From: Streptomyces spirodelae
GTDB taxonomy: Bacteria; Actinomycetota; Actinomycetes; Streptomycetales; Streptomycetaceae
DNA: 64,000 bases
NCBI RefSeq assembly: GCF_017676385.1
Contig: NZ_JAFFZN010000029.1
Span: 40,013-104,012 of the forward strand
Direction of reading: 5' to 3'
The number at the start of each line of letters is the position of its first letter. The stretch's first letter is position 1. The notes beneath the pieces were generated by a model. That model made no database searches. It saw nothing but the letters and a program-made list of their open reading frames with translations, and was not told the DNA's origin. Made by a program: the position numbers and the translations under genes. Positions 24,536 to 34,500 of the stretch are shown piece after piece.

Positions 24536-26164
24536 TCAGCCCGCCGCGGCCTCGCTGTCGGCCAGTTCGACGCGGAGCCGCTCGCTCAGCTGCACCACAT
24601 CGGCCAGCTCGCCGAACTCGCGGACGGCACCCGCCGTGGTGCGGCGCAGCCGGTTGTTGACCCGCTCCGAGCGCAGCCGCTTGGCTACGCCGAGGGCCTC
24701 GCTCGCCCGGGCCACGCACCCCTGCGGCTCCCGCTGGAGCAGGTGCACGCTGGCCATGCCGATCAGGTTGAGCGCGTAGGAGCGCTGGTGGCCGCCGCCC
24801 TCCGACTCGCGGGCCTCCTGCGCGAACAGTTCGACCGCGCGTTCCATGGCCGGGCGCGCCAGCGAGGCGTAGGTGGGGCTGCGTCCGGAGGAGTAGGCGA
24901 GGTCGCGGTAGGAGTGCGCGTTCTCCGCGTACAGCTCGGCCTCGGAGAAGAACCTGATCCAGTCGGGGTCGGCGTCCGAGCGGTCGATGTCGGAGAACGT
25001 TTCTTCCGCCATCCGCACCGCGCGTTTGCACTTGCCCGGCTGCCCCATGTTGGCGTAGGCGCGGGCCTCCATGGCGTAGAGCATGGCCTGGGTGCGCGGG
25101 GTGGCGCCCTCGCGGCTGCCGTACTGCGCGAGGTGGACCAGTTCCAGCGCGTCCTCGGGGCGGCCCAGGTGGATCATCTGACGGCCCATCTTGCTGAGCA
25201 CATACGACCCCAGGGGGCGGTCGCCGGCCTCCTTGGCGGCGTGCAGCGCCAGGACGAAGTACTTCTGCGCGGTGGGCTGGAGCCCGATGTCGTAGCTCAT
25301 CCAGCCGGCCAGCTCGGACAGCTCGGCGGTGACGCGGAAGAGGCGGCGCCTGACGGGCTCGGAGTGCTGCTCCTGGAGCAGGTCGGTGACCTCGTGCAGC
25401 TGGCCGACGACGGCCTTGCGGCGCAGCCCTCCCCCGCACTGCGCGTCCCAGGTGCGGAACATCTGGGTGGTCTGCTCCAGCAGCTCCAGCTCCGGTGCGG
25501 ACAGCCGCGGCCCGCGCCGCAGTCCGCCACCGGCAGGTGTCTCGGGCTGCTCGCCGTACGCGTGTCGCTGCCGTCCCGGGTGCGGGCCCTGCCCGCCGCG
25601 TGCCGCCTCGCCGCGCAGGCCGTCACGGGGCGCGGGGACGGTGTGCCCCGCCGGGCCCGGCTGGTCCCCCGCCGGTCCGCCCTCGGTGCCCGTGCCGGGC
25701 ACCAGCCAGCGCTGCATCGGCTCGATCAGCGCGGGGCCCGCCGAGACGTTGAGCGAGGTGCCGAGAAAGCCGCGGCGGCCCAGCATCAGATCGCTGCGGG
25801 TGAAGTCGCTGATCATCGCCACGGTCTGCGGCCCGGCCCAGGGCAGGTCCACCCCTGAGGCCGCGGGGGACTGCCGCGCCGGACGCAGCCCGAGGTCCTC
25901 GACGGCGACGACGCAGCCGAAGCGCTCGGAGAACAGTTCGGAGAGGATGCGGGGGATCGGCTCGCGCGGCTGTTCACCGTCCAGCCAGCGGCGCACCCGG
26001 GAGGTGTCGGTGCTGATGTGGTGTGCGCCCAGTTGGCGTGCCCGGCGGTTGACCTGGCGGGCCAGCTCGCCCTTCGACCAGCCACTGCGCATGAACCACG
26101 AGCCCAGCCGCTCGTTCGGGCTCTTGCTCGCCTGGCCTCGCTCAGCCACTGGTAACGCCCCCAT
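24536..26164 (-). CDS. nsdA: NsdA-type negative regulator of differentiation (TPR-like)
   Basis: 542 aa. N-terminal part resembles an XRE-like segment (GSWFMRSGWSKGELARQVNR, STDTSRVRRWLDGEQPRE), followed by a Gly/Pro-rich linker (about 155-215) and a C-terminal alpha-helical repeat region with TPR-like character (YFVLALHAAKEAGDRPLGSY, AQAMLYAMEARAYANMGQPG-type units). In S. coelicolor nsdA lies beside amtB and its loss advances sporulation and actinorhodin production; same position and sequence type here. DNA binding is inferred only. Confidence 0.92.
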   Translation of the reverse strand: MGALPVAERGQASKSPNERLGSWFMRSGWSKGELARQVNRRARQLGAHHISTDTSRVRRWLDGEQPREPIPRILSELFSERFGCVVAVEDLGLRPARQSPAASGVDLPWAGPQTVAMISDFTRSDLMLGRRGFLGTSLNVSAGPALIEPMQRWLVPGTGTEGGPAGDQPGPAGHTVPAPRDGLRGEAARGGQGPHPGRQRHAYGEQPETPAGGGLRRGPRLSAPELELLEQTTQMFRTWDAQCGGGLRRKAVVGQLHEVTDLLQEQHSEPVRRRLFRVTAELSELAGWMSYDIGLQPTAQKYFVLALHAAKEAGDRPLGSYVLSKMGRQMIHLGRPEDALELVHLAQYGSREGATPRTQAMLYAMEARAYANMGQPGKCKRAVRMAEETFSDIDRSDADPDWIRFFSEAELYAENAHSYRDLAYSSGRSPTYASLARPAMERAVELFAQEARESEGGGHQRSYALNLIGMASVHLLQREPQGCVARASEALGVAKRLRSERVNNRLRRTTAGAVREFGELADVVQLSERLRVELADSEAAAG

Positions 26165-26511
26165 CCCGCCTCGGTGACGCGCTCAGGCGCCGGCCGGTCC
26201 GCGCTCCCCGGCCCGTCCGCCGCACCCTCGACCCCGCCATGCCTCCGGCATAATCCGCCGCTGCGCTCTCTCCACTGTGTGTACCGAAAGTAATCCTACG
26301 ATCACGAGCGGGGCGAGTGTAATTGCAGAATCGCCACCATTCGCCACCCCTTCGGATGAACCCTGAACCGCTCGGACGCGCTTGACTTGACACCTGGGGG
26401 AAAACTCCACGGAGAGGCATCCGCACCCTTCCCGTCCTCACCCAGGAGTCCGACCGTCACTGTGTGCAACGTCGCCGTAACCATAAGCATTCGGGACCCG
26501 TTGGAGTGAGC
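26165..26511. promoter_or_regulatory. Divergent gap nsdA / primase-like gene
   Basis: No gene seen. Contains AT-richer stretches (about 26275-26340) likely to hold both promoters, and a small atgcc-tcc-ggcat inverted repeat at 26239-26251. GGAG at about 26502 is the ribosome site of the plus-strand gene. Confidence 0.4.
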
Positions 26512-27216
26512 ATGGGCTTCACGATCGGCGCCATCAGCGGTCTCAGCGGCATCCGCGAGATCCGCGAGCTGCGGCCCGGCGCACGCAGGCGCGAACGCGC
26601 CCAGGTGTGCACCACTGTCGCGGAGTACACGAGCCTGTGGGGCTGGGACGTGATCCCCGGCGCCCGGGCCACCCGCTCGGGCGGCCGCGTCGCCTGCTCC
26701 TGCGGTGCGCGTGCCTGCCCCTCCCCCGGCGACCACCCGCTCGACGCCTCGCTCGAAGTGCCCGCGGGCGCCACCCTCGATGAGGCCACCCGCGCCTGGT
26801 CCGCGGTCCCCGGTGCCGCCATGCTGCTCCCCACGGGCCGCGCCTTCGACGTGATCGAGGTCGCCGAGCGCGCCGGACAGTGCGCGCTGGTACGGCTGGA
26901 GCGCATGGGCGTGCCGCTCGGTCCGGTCGCGGCCACGCCGCACGGCCGGGCGTGGTTCCTGGTCGCCCCGGGCGCGGCCGCCGAGCTTCCCGAACTGCTC
27001 TACCGGATGGGCTGGGACGACGCCGATCTCGACCTGCGCGGCAGGGGCGAGGGCGAGCACATCACGGCGCCGCCGTCCGACCTCGCCGGTCTGGGCCCGG
27101 TGCGCTGGCTGCGCCCGCCGACGCTGGAGGCCGCGGGCCGCCCCCCGCAGGCCCGCCTGCTGCTGGGCACGCTGGCGTACGTGTGCCAGCGGGCCGGCGC
27201 CACGGCCCGTGGATGA
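26512..27216 (+). CDS. Primase/polymerase-like protein (PrimPol N-terminal family), probably degenerate
   Basis: 234 aa conserved in streptomycetes and usually annotated bifunctional DNA primase/polymerase. Visible: VAEYTSLWGWDVIPGARA, a Cys/His cluster (ACSCGARACPSPGDHP) typical of the N-terminal zinc-like motif, then LPTGRAFDVIEVAERAGQCA where active PrimPol enzymes carry an Asp-x-Asp pair; here the second acid is Glu within a different context. Later HGRAWFLVAPGAAAELPELL and GEHITAPPSD follow the family. No helicase domain is attached. ATG 26512 follows GGAG by 6-9 bases. Enzyme activity is doubtful. Confidence 0.8.
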   Translation: MGFTIGAISGLSGIREIRELRPGARRRERAQVCTTVAEYTSLWGWDVIPGARATRSGGRVACSCGARACPSPGDHPLDASLEVPAGATLDEATRAWSAVPGAAMLLPTGRAFDVIEVAERAGQCALVRLERMGVPLGPVAATPHGRAWFLVAPGAAAELPELLYRMGWDDADLDLRGRGEGEHITAPPSDLAGLGPVRWLRPPTLEAAGRPPQARLLLGTLAYVCQRAGATARG

Positions 27217-27312
27217 CGCCGACGGCCAGAGCCGACGGCCCTTAGCGGGGGCCCGGCTTGCCCCGCAGCTCCAGTGCCGGTAAGAGGCTGCCCCGGCCGG
27301 GGCGTGCGGTCT

Positions 27313-27398
27313 GCGGGTGTGCTGTGGCTGTGGGGGCACCTCCCGGCCGAAGGCTCGGGGAGCAGTTCCCGCGCCCCTGGCGGGGCGCGGGAACTGCT
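27313..27398. repeat. Composite intergenic repeat, copy A
   Basis: Contains the shared parts of a repeat found also near 51.8 kb and 63.8 kb: gtctgcgggtg (inverse of cacccgcagac), the 30-nt core from 27331 to 27360 (tgggggcacctcccggccga then aggctcgggg), and a ggggcgcgggaactgc arm that here is duplicated as an inverted repeat. Lies between the 3' ends of convergent genes. Confidence 0.8.
27361..27398 (-). terminator. 17-bp perfect hairpin downstream of ftsY
   Basis: agcagttcccgcgcccc / ggggcgcgggaactgct with a 4-nt loop, 12 bases after the ftsY stop. Likely a bidirectional terminator for ftsY and the convergent primase-like gene; no T-run, as is common in streptomycetes. Confidence 0.8.
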
Positions 27399-27409
27399 GC
27401 CGTGCGCGC

Positions 27410-28636
27410 TCAGCCCTCGCGGACCAGCGCGTCCACGAAAGCCTCCGCCTCGAACGGCGCCAGATCATCGGCGCCCTCGCCCAGGCCCACGAGCTTGACC
27501 GGGACGCCGAGCTCGCGCTGGACGGCGACGACGATGCCGCCCTTGGCGGTGCCGTCCAGCTTGGTGAGCACGATGCCGCTGATGTCCACGACCTCGGCGA
27601 ACACCCTGGCCTGCACCAGGCCGTTCTGGCCCGTTGTGGCGTCCAGCACCAGCAGCACCTCGTCCACCGGGCCCTGCTTCTCCACGACGCGCTTGACCTT
27701 GCCGAGCTCGTCCATCAGGCCGGCCTTGGTGTGCAGCCGGCCCGCCGTGTCGACCAGCACCACGTCGGCACCTGCCTCGGTACCCTGCTTGACCGCGTCG
27801 AACGCGACCGAGGCGGGGTCACCGCCCTCGGGGCCGCGCACCGTACGGGCGCCGACCCGCGTGCCCCAGGTCTCCAGCTGGTCGGCAGCGGCGGCGCGGA
27901 AGGTGTCGGCCGCGCCGAGCACCACCGACTTGCCGTCGGCCACCAGCACCCGGGCGAGCTTGCCTGTGGTGGTGGTCTTGCCGGTGCCGTTGACGCCGAC
28001 GACCAGCACCACGCCGGGCCGGTCGACGGCACCCTGGGTCTCGGTGTGCACCGTGCGGTCCAGGTCGGTGCCGACCAGCTGGAGCAGCTCCTCGCGCAGC
28101 AGGCCGCGCAGCTCCTCGGGGGTGCGGGTGCCCAGCACCTTGACGCGCTCGCGCAGCCGCTCCACCAGTTCCTGGGTGGGGCCGACGCCGACGTCGGCGG
28201 TCAGCAGGGTGTCCTCGACCTCCTCCCAGGTCTCCTCGTCCAGGTGCTCTCGGGACAGCAGGGTCAGCAGGCCCTTGCCGAGGGAGTTCTGGGAGCGGGA
28301 GAGCCGGTCGCGCAGCCGCACCAGGCGGCCCGCCGTCGGTGCCGGCGTCTCGATCTCGGGCGCGGCCGTCGCCGCCTCGGCGGTGGCCGGCGCCTCCGCC
28401 TCCTCGGCCTCGGGAAGGCCGACCTCCTCGATCGTGCGGCGGGCCCCTTCGGGCGGCGCCTCCGCCTCCTCTCCGACCTTCGGTTCCGCGGTGCGGGTGG
28501 GGGTCCGGGTGGTGCTCTCGGAGGTGTCGGGCTGCTGGGCCTCGGCCGCCTTCTTCCTGCGGCCGGTGACCACGAGCCCGCTGATCGCGGCGAGCGCGAT
28601 CACAGCGATGACTACTACAAGGATGACGATTTCCAT
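27410..28636 (-). CDS. ftsY: Signal recognition particle receptor FtsY
   Basis: GTPase docking partner of Ffh at the membrane. 408 aa: a single N-terminal membrane segment (about 2-24, MEIVILVVVIAVIALAAISG), an acidic Ala/Glu linker (about 30-105), then the NG domain: SRSQNSLGKGLLTLL, P-loop GVNGTGKTTT, DTFRAAAADQLETWG, VDTAGRLHTKAGLMDEL, and TKLDGTAKGGIVVAV. An N-terminal membrane anchor rather than only an acidic A domain is usual in actinobacteria. Start ATG 28636 opens the membrane segment. Confidence 0.97.
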   Translation of the reverse strand: MEIVILVVVIAVIALAAISGLVVTGRRKKAAEAQQPDTSESTTRTPTRTAEPKVGEEAEAPPEGARRTIEEVGLPEAEEAEAPATAEAATAAPEIETPAPTAGRLVRLRDRLSRSQNSLGKGLLTLLSREHLDEETWEEVEDTLLTADVGVGPTQELVERLRERVKVLGTRTPEELRGLLREELLQLVGTDLDRTVHTETQGAVDRPGVVLVVGVNGTGKTTTTGKLARVLVADGKSVVLGAADTFRAAAADQLETWGTRVGARTVRGPEGGDPASVAFDAVKQGTEAGADVVLVDTAGRLHTKAGLMDELGKVKRVVEKQGPVDEVLLVLDATTGQNGLVQARVFAEVVDISGIVLTKLDGTAKGGIVVAVQRELGVPVKLVGLGEGADDLAPFEAEAFVDALVREG

Positions 28637-28744
28637 AGCCGCTCCAGTATCGGCCACCGTCAACGCTTCACCGCCATTCCCTCTTCGCGCGCGCTGGGCT
28701 ACGGTCCGGCACTCACCGTTGCCGTCTGCCGGATGGAGGTCCTC

Positions 28745-29764
28745 GTGACCGTGACGACCAATGTCCGCTTCAACCTCGTCCAGCCCGAACAGCCGCCGGG
28801 TGGCCGGGATTCGGCCGAGCGGCCGGTGGACCGCTACCGGGCGGCCCTGGAGCTGGCGGGCTACGCCGACGAGCACGGTGTGACGTCTCTCATCGTCGAG
28901 GAGCACCACGGCTCGCCGGACGGCTGGCTCCCGGCGCCGCTCGCGTTCGCGGGCGCCCTGCTGGGCCGCACCCGCAGCACACTGGTGACGGCCTGCGCGA
29001 TTCTGGCGCCGCTGTACGACCCGCTGCGACTGGCCGAGGACATCGCGGTGCTGGACCTGGCCGGGGGCGGCCGGCTGGTCACGGTGGCCGGAATCGGCTA
29101 CCGGCCCGAGGAGTACGAAGCGCTCGGGCTGGACTTCTCGCGACGCGGCGCCCTGCAGGACGAGGTGCTGGAGACACTGCTGGCAGCCTGGAGTGGAGAG
29201 CCGTTCAGCTACCGGGGCCGTACGGTACGCGTCACCCCGCGCCCGCACAGCCGTCCGCATCCGCCGCTGTTCGTCGGCGGCAGCTCGCGGCCCGCCGCGC
29301 GCCGCGCCGCACGGCTGGGTCTGCCCCTCTTCCTGCCCGCGCACCTGCCCGAGCTCGCCCGCTACTACGAGGAGCGCTGTGCGGCGGCGGGCGGCGCTCC
29401 GCTGTGTCTGATGCCACCGCCCGAGCTGCCCGCCGTCCATCTGACCGAGGACCCGGACCGGGCGTGGGAGGAGCTGGGTGACCGCTTTCTGTACGAGGCG
29501 CGGCAGTACGCCTCCTGGCAGACGCCGGATGTGCACTCCGTGATGCGGGCGCGCGCCACCACCGTGGCCGAGCTGCGCGCGGAGGGCGTCTACCGCTTCC
29601 TCACCCCCGGGGAGTGCCTGTCGATGGTGGAGCGGCAACCGGCCGGGGCACGGCAGATCCTGCTGCATCCGCTGTGCGGCGGGATGCCGGCCCAGGAGGG
29701 ACGGCGGTCGCTGCGGCTGCTGGTGGAGCAGGTCATGCCACATCTGAAGGAGATCGAGGAGTGA
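28745..29764 (+). CDS. LLM-class flavin-dependent oxidoreductase
   Basis: 339-aa luciferase-like monooxygenase with a TIM barrel binding FMN or F420. ADEHGVTSLIVEEHHGSPDGW is the conserved EHH motif near the barrel start; LVTACAILAPLYDPLRLAED and DLAGGGRLVTVAGIGYRPEEY are family signatures; PHPPLFVGGSSRPAARRAA is the C-terminal barrel strand. GTG 28745 was chosen over the ATG four codons upstream since GGAGGT lies 5-9 bases before it. It is divergent from ftsY by 108 bases. Substrate unknown; F420 use is possible given cofC in this window. Confidence 0.88.
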   Translation: MTVTTNVRFNLVQPEQPPGGRDSAERPVDRYRAALELAGYADEHGVTSLIVEEHHGSPDGWLPAPLAFAGALLGRTRSTLVTACAILAPLYDPLRLAEDIAVLDLAGGGRLVTVAGIGYRPEEYEALGLDFSRRGALQDEVLETLLAAWSGEPFSYRGRTVRVTPRPHSRPHPPLFVGGSSRPAARRAARLGLPLFLPAHLPELARYYEERCAAAGGAPLCLMPPPELPAVHLTEDPDRAWEELGDRFLYEARQYASWQTPDVHSVMRARATTVAELRAEGVYRFLTPGECLSMVERQPAGARQILLHPLCGGMPAQEGRRSLRLLVEQVMPHLKEIEE

Positions 29765-29799
29765 CCGTCTGCCCGCCCTGCCAGTGCCCGGACAGCCCG

Positions 29800-29832
29800 C
29801 TGCCCCGGCTCCTGGCGAAGGAGCCGGGGCAG
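29800..29832. terminator. Hairpin between convergent LLM gene and glcP
   Basis: 13-bp perfect stem ctgccccggctcc / ggagccggggcag with a 7-nt loop, lying 35 bases after the oxidoreductase stop and 28 bases from the glcP stop; probably a shared bidirectional terminator. Confidence 0.8.
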
Positions 29833-29860
29833 CGCCGTACGAGGAGTGGGCGGCGGGGGC

Positions 29861-31294
29861 TTAGCCCATCTCCTCCAACGCCTTGCCCTTCGGCTCCGGC
29901 ACCCACTTGAGGATGAACGGAATCGAGAGCAGGGCGAAGATCGTGTAGCCGACGTAGGTGGCGGACAGGTTCCACTCCGACAGGCTGGGGAAGCTGGCCG
30001 TGATGACCCAGTTGGCGACCCACTGCGCGGAGGCGGCGACACCGAGCGCGGCGGCGCGGATCTTGTTCGGGAAGATCTCGCCGAGCAGCACCCAGACGAC
30101 GACACCCCAGGAGAGGGCGAAGAAGAGGGTGAAGGTGTGCGCACCGACCAGGGCGACCACGCCCTGTGCGTCCGGCAGCGAGACGTTGTCGCCGGAGCCG
30201 GTCTTGGCGGAGAACGCCCAGGCGACGGAGGCCAGCGAGAGGGTCATACCGACCGAGCCGATCAGCGCCAGCGGCTTCCGGCCGACGCGGTCGACGAAGA
30301 TCATGGCGATGACGGTGCCGATGATGTTCACGATGGAGGTCGTGAAGGAGTAGAAGAACGAGCTCTCGGGGTTGATACCCACCGACTGCCACAGCGTCGA
30401 GGAGTAGTAGAAGACCACGTTGATGCCGACGAGCTGCTGGAAGACCGACAGCCCGATGCCGACCCAGACGATGGGCAGCAGGCCGAAGCGTCCACCCAGC
30501 AGGTCCCGGAAGGTGGACTTGTGCTCGCTGCGCATCGCGGTCTCGATCTCACCGATCCGCACATCGAGGCCCTCGTGCTCGCCCTCGACGCCGGCCAGCA
30601 CCTCGCGGGCCCTGTCGCGACGGCCGACGGAGATCAGGAAGCGCGGCGACTCGGGGATGGAGAAGGAGAGCAGGAAGTACCCGACCGCGGGGATCACCAT
30701 GATGCCGAGCATCCACTGCCAGGCCTCCAGGCCGGCGACGTCACCGCGCTGCTTGCCGTCGGCGAGGTTGAGGATCGCCCAGTTGACGAGCTGCGAGACG
30801 GCGATGCCCAGCACGATCGCGCCCTGCTGGAAGGAGGCGAGGCGGCCGCGGTAGGCGGGCGGGGAGACCTCGGCGATATAGGCCGGGCCGATGACGGAGG
30901 CCATACCGATGGCGATACCGCCCAGCACCCGCCACATCGCCAGGTCCCACAGCGCGAAGGGCAGGGCCGAGCCGACGGCGCTGACGATGAACAGGACGGC
31001 GGCCACCCGCATGACCTGGATCCGGCCTATGCGGTCGGCTATGCGTCCGGCGATGGCGGCGCCGATGGCGCTGCCGATGAGCGCGGCGGCGATGACCTGC
31101 GCCAGCATGGCTGAGCCGACGTCGAAGCGGCCGCGGATCGCCTCCACCGCTCCGTTGATGACTGAGCTGTCGTAGCCGAAGAGAAAGCCGCCCATGGCGG
31201 CTGCGGCGGTGATGAAGACGACACGGCCGAGGGGCGCGGTGTGCGCTCCCGTGCCTGGCCGCGACTGCGGCGCTTCCTGCGCTGTGCTGGTCAA
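29861..31294 (-). CDS. glcP: Glucose permease, MFS sugar porter family
   Basis: 477 aa, 12 hydrophobic segments. Sugar-porter signatures: GGFLFGYDSSVINGAVEAI in segment 1, GRIADRIGRIQ in loop 2-3, PESPRFLISVGRRDRARE in the central loop, FQQLVGINVVFYYSSTLW in segment 7, DRVGRKPLALIG, and PEPKGKALEEMG at the end. Sequence and location next to smc and ftsY match S. coelicolor GlcP, the main glucose uptake system (proton symport), which is glucose-inducible and needed for glucose kinase-mediated repression. The N-terminal 20 residues are cytoplasmic and variable. Confidence 0.92.
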   Translation of the reverse strand: MTSTAQEAPQSRPGTGAHTAPLGRVVFITAAAAMGGFLFGYDSSVINGAVEAIRGRFDVGSAMLAQVIAAALIGSAIGAAIAGRIADRIGRIQVMRVAAVLFIVSAVGSALPFALWDLAMWRVLGGIAIGMASVIGPAYIAEVSPPAYRGRLASFQQGAIVLGIAVSQLVNWAILNLADGKQRGDVAGLEAWQWMLGIMVIPAVGYFLLSFSIPESPRFLISVGRRDRAREVLAGVEGEHEGLDVRIGEIETAMRSEHKSTFRDLLGGRFGLLPIVWVGIGLSVFQQLVGINVVFYYSSTLWQSVGINPESSFFYSFTTSIVNIIGTVIAMIFVDRVGRKPLALIGSVGMTLSLASVAWAFSAKTGSGDNVSLPDAQGVVALVGAHTFTLFFALSWGVVVWVLLGEIFPNKIRAAALGVAASAQWVANWVITASFPSLSEWNLSATYVGYTIFALLSIPFILKWVPEPKGKALEEMG

Positions 31295-31394
31295 GATCTA
31301 CTCCTGAGGTACCCCGGCAACGGTGCCGGGCGGGGACACCACCGTCAAAGGTCGAAGACGGGCCTGCGCGGAGGTAGCGCGCTGGCCTCCTGCT

Positions 31395-31502
31395 TAACGG
31401 CGGCTTCTCAGACTGTAAATCTTCAATTCATGAAGTCAATAGGTCGGCTTCTGCGAATCAGAGCACACAAGAAGCGATCATCGTTCGACTTCTGAAATGA
31501 AG
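31395..31502 (-). promoter_or_regulatory. AT-rich glcP control region with inverted repeats
   Basis: Unusually AT-rich for this DNA. cttca-attca-tgaag at 31421-31435 and cttc-tgaaat-gaag at 31489-31502 are similar inverted repeats about 68 bases apart. Candidate operator for glucose-responsive control of glcP, which starts at 31294. No regulator can be assigned. Confidence 0.45.
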
Positions 31503-31531
31503 CGACCGCTTTCTGACGGTTCCCGACCGTT

Positions 31532-34500
31532 TCAGGAGAGCCGCTGGCTGATCACCTTGGAGACACCGTCGCCCTGCATGGAGACGCCGTAGAGCGCGTC
31601 GGCGACCTCCATGGTGCGCTTCTGATGGGTGATCACGATCAGCTGCGAGCTGTCCTTGAGCTCCTCCATGATCCGGATGAGCCGCTGGAGGTTGGTGTCG
31701 TCCAGCGCCGCCTCGACCTCGTCCATCACATAGAACGGGCTGGGCCGCGCCTTGAAGATCGACACCAGCAGCGCGACCGCCGTCAGCGACCGCTCACCGC
31801 CGGAGAGCAGCGAGAGCCGCTTGACCTTCTTGCCCGGCGGCCGGGCCTCCACGTCGACGCCCGTGGCCAGCATGTCGTCGGGGTCGGTGAGCACCAGCCG
31901 CCCCTCACCGCCCGGGAAGAGCCGCGAGAAGACGCCCTCGAACTCGCGCGCGGTGTCGTGGTACGCCTCCGTGAAGACCTGCTCGACCCGCTCGTCGACC
32001 TCCTTGACGACCTGGAGGAGGTCGGCACGCGTCTTCTTCAGGTCCTCCAGCTGCTCGCTGAGGAACTGGTGCCGCTCCTCCAGCGCCGCGAACTCCTCCA
32101 GGGCCAGCGGGTTGACCTTCCCCAGCTTCTGGTAGGCACGCTCGGCCGCCTTGAGCCGCTTCTCCTGCTCGGCGCGGACGAACGGCACCGGTTTGTTGCG
32201 CGGGTGCTCGGGGTCTTCGGGCAGCTCCTCGCCCTCGGCGGGCGGGGACGGCGGCACCAGTTGTTCTGGCCCGTAGTCCCGGACCAGTCCCTCCGGCTCG
32301 ACGCCCAGTTCCTCCAGGGCCTTGGTCTCCAGCTGCTCGATGCGCATCCGCTTCTCCGCGCCGAGCACCTCGCCCCGGTGCACCGAGTCGGTGAGCTTGT
32401 CCAGTTCCTCCTTGAGGGCCCGGACCGCTGTGCGCTCCTCGGCCAGCGTCTGCTCGCGCTCGGCCTTGGCCCGCTCGATGCTCTCGCGCTCCTCCCCCGC
32501 CCGCTCCAGCGATGCCTCGACACAGGCGAGCAGCTGCCGGGCACCGTCGGCAACGGCCTGTGCGACCTCGGCCTCGTGGCGCAGCCGCGCCCAGCGTTCC
32601 TCGGCCCGTGCCCGGACCTCGCGCTCGGCACGGGCGCCCCGGTCGAGCGCGTCGGCGCGGCCCGCGATGGCCTTGACGCGCTCCTCGTGCGTACGGACCT
32701 GGAGGCGCGCCTCCATCTCGGTCTGGCGCGCGTTGGCGCCGTCGGCGGCGAGGCGGTCGCGGGCGGAGGTGTCGGGGTCGTCGCTCCCTTCCCGCTCCTG
32801 GGACTCTTCCGCGGTGGCGAGGCTCTCGGCCAGCTCTTCGGCCTCCTGGCGCGCCTTCGCGAGGGCTTCCTCCGCCTTGCCGACGGCCGCGGCCGCGCGT
32901 TCGGCCTCTCCTCGCGCCGCCCGCGCCTGGCCGGCGAGGGTGCCGACCCTCCCGGCGACCTTGGACTTCTCGCGCTCCGCGCTGCTGCGCTGCCGGGCCA
33001 GGTCCTCCACCCGGGCCGCCGCCGCCCGGCGGGCCTCCTTGGCCTCGGCCTGGGCTTCCCTCAGCCGTTCGCAGCGGGTCTCCAGCTCGGTGAGCTGTGC
33101 TGCCGCCTCGTCCACGGCCGCCTGGGCCTCCAGCAGGGAGGGCGCCCCCTCCGAACCGCCGCTGGCGCGGTGTGCTGAGAGGAGGTCGCCCTCGGCGGTG
33201 ACCGCCTGGTACCCGGGGTGGCGCCTGACGAGCTCCTCGGCGGCCTCCAGGGTGCCGACCACCACCGTGTTCCCGAGCAGGTACGCGAGGGTGGCGCGGA
33301 GCTGTTCCGGCGCGGCCACCAGCGAGACGGCCGGTGTGCCGTGCGCGGACGCGGGGCCGTTGCCGTCGGCGGGTGCGGCCCCTTCCTCACCGGGCCCCGG
33401 TCCGGAAGGCGCGGCCGGGCGGAACGACGGCCCACCCGCCTCGTTCGCCACCAGCAGCGTCGCGCGGCCGCCGTCCTCCTTGCGCAGCAGGCGCAGCGCC
33501 TCGGCCGCCGTGGACACATCGGTGACCGCGACCGCGTCGGCAGCCGCCCCCAACGCGGCCGCTATCGGCAGCTCGTACCCGGAGGTCACCGTCAACAGCT
33601 CGGCCGCGGGGCCGAGCAGCCCGGTGAGGCGGTCCTTGGCGGCCAGCAGTGCCGCCGTGCCGTCCTTGCGGCGGAGGTTGAGGGCGAGGGTGTCATGGCG
33701 GGCCGCGGTCGCCGCGCGGTCGCGTTCGGCCTCGGTGAGCGCTTCGCGGGCTGAGCCGAACTCCGCCTCGGCCTCGGCCAGTTCGCGCTTGGCGTGCTCG
33801 TGGCGGTCGGCGAGCTGCTCGTCGCCCTCGTCGAGCCCTTCGACCTCGCCGCGCAGCGCCTCGTACTCCGCCGCTGCCTGCTCGGCGCGGTGAAGGGCGT
33901 CGTCACGTGCGGTGGCCAGGCGGTCGATCTCGGCCTGGGCCGAGGCGACACGGCTGCGCGCAGCCCCCGCCTTGCCGCGCAGACGTTCGAGCCCCTCGCG
34001 TCGCTCGGCGAGCGCCCGCGCCTCGTCCCGCAGGCGGCGCTCCTCCTGCTCCAGCCGGCGCTCCAGCTCGGCGCGGTGTGCGACCGTCTCGTCCAGTGCC
34101 GTGGTGGCGGCCTCCAGTGCGGCCTCCAGCTCGGCCTCCTGTTCGCGGACGCGGGCCGCCTCGCGTTCCATCTCCTCCGGGTCGCGCCCCCTGCGCTCCT
34201 CCGGCTGGGGCGCGGCGGCGTGCTGGACGCGCTGGTCGGCCAGGCCGATGGTGCCGCGCACCCGCTCGGCCAGCCGGGAGAGCTCGTACCAGGTCTGCTG
34301 GGCGCGCTCCAGCCGGGGCGTGAGGGTGCGGACCTGCTGCTCGAGGTCGGCCTCGCGGCGCAGCGCCTCCTTCAGCTCCGCCTCGGCGGCCTGTTTGCGC
34401 TGCTTGAGTTCGGCCTCGTCGGCCACCTCGGTGCGCAGCGCCTCGCGCAGCGAGACCAGGTCGTCGGCGAGCAGCCGCAGCCGGGCGTCCCGCAGGTCCG

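Noticed and set aside
31625..33178. 517-aa plus-strand open frame opposite smc
   Set aside because: Shadow of smc coiled-coil codons; Leu/Gly/Arg-rich with no homology pattern.
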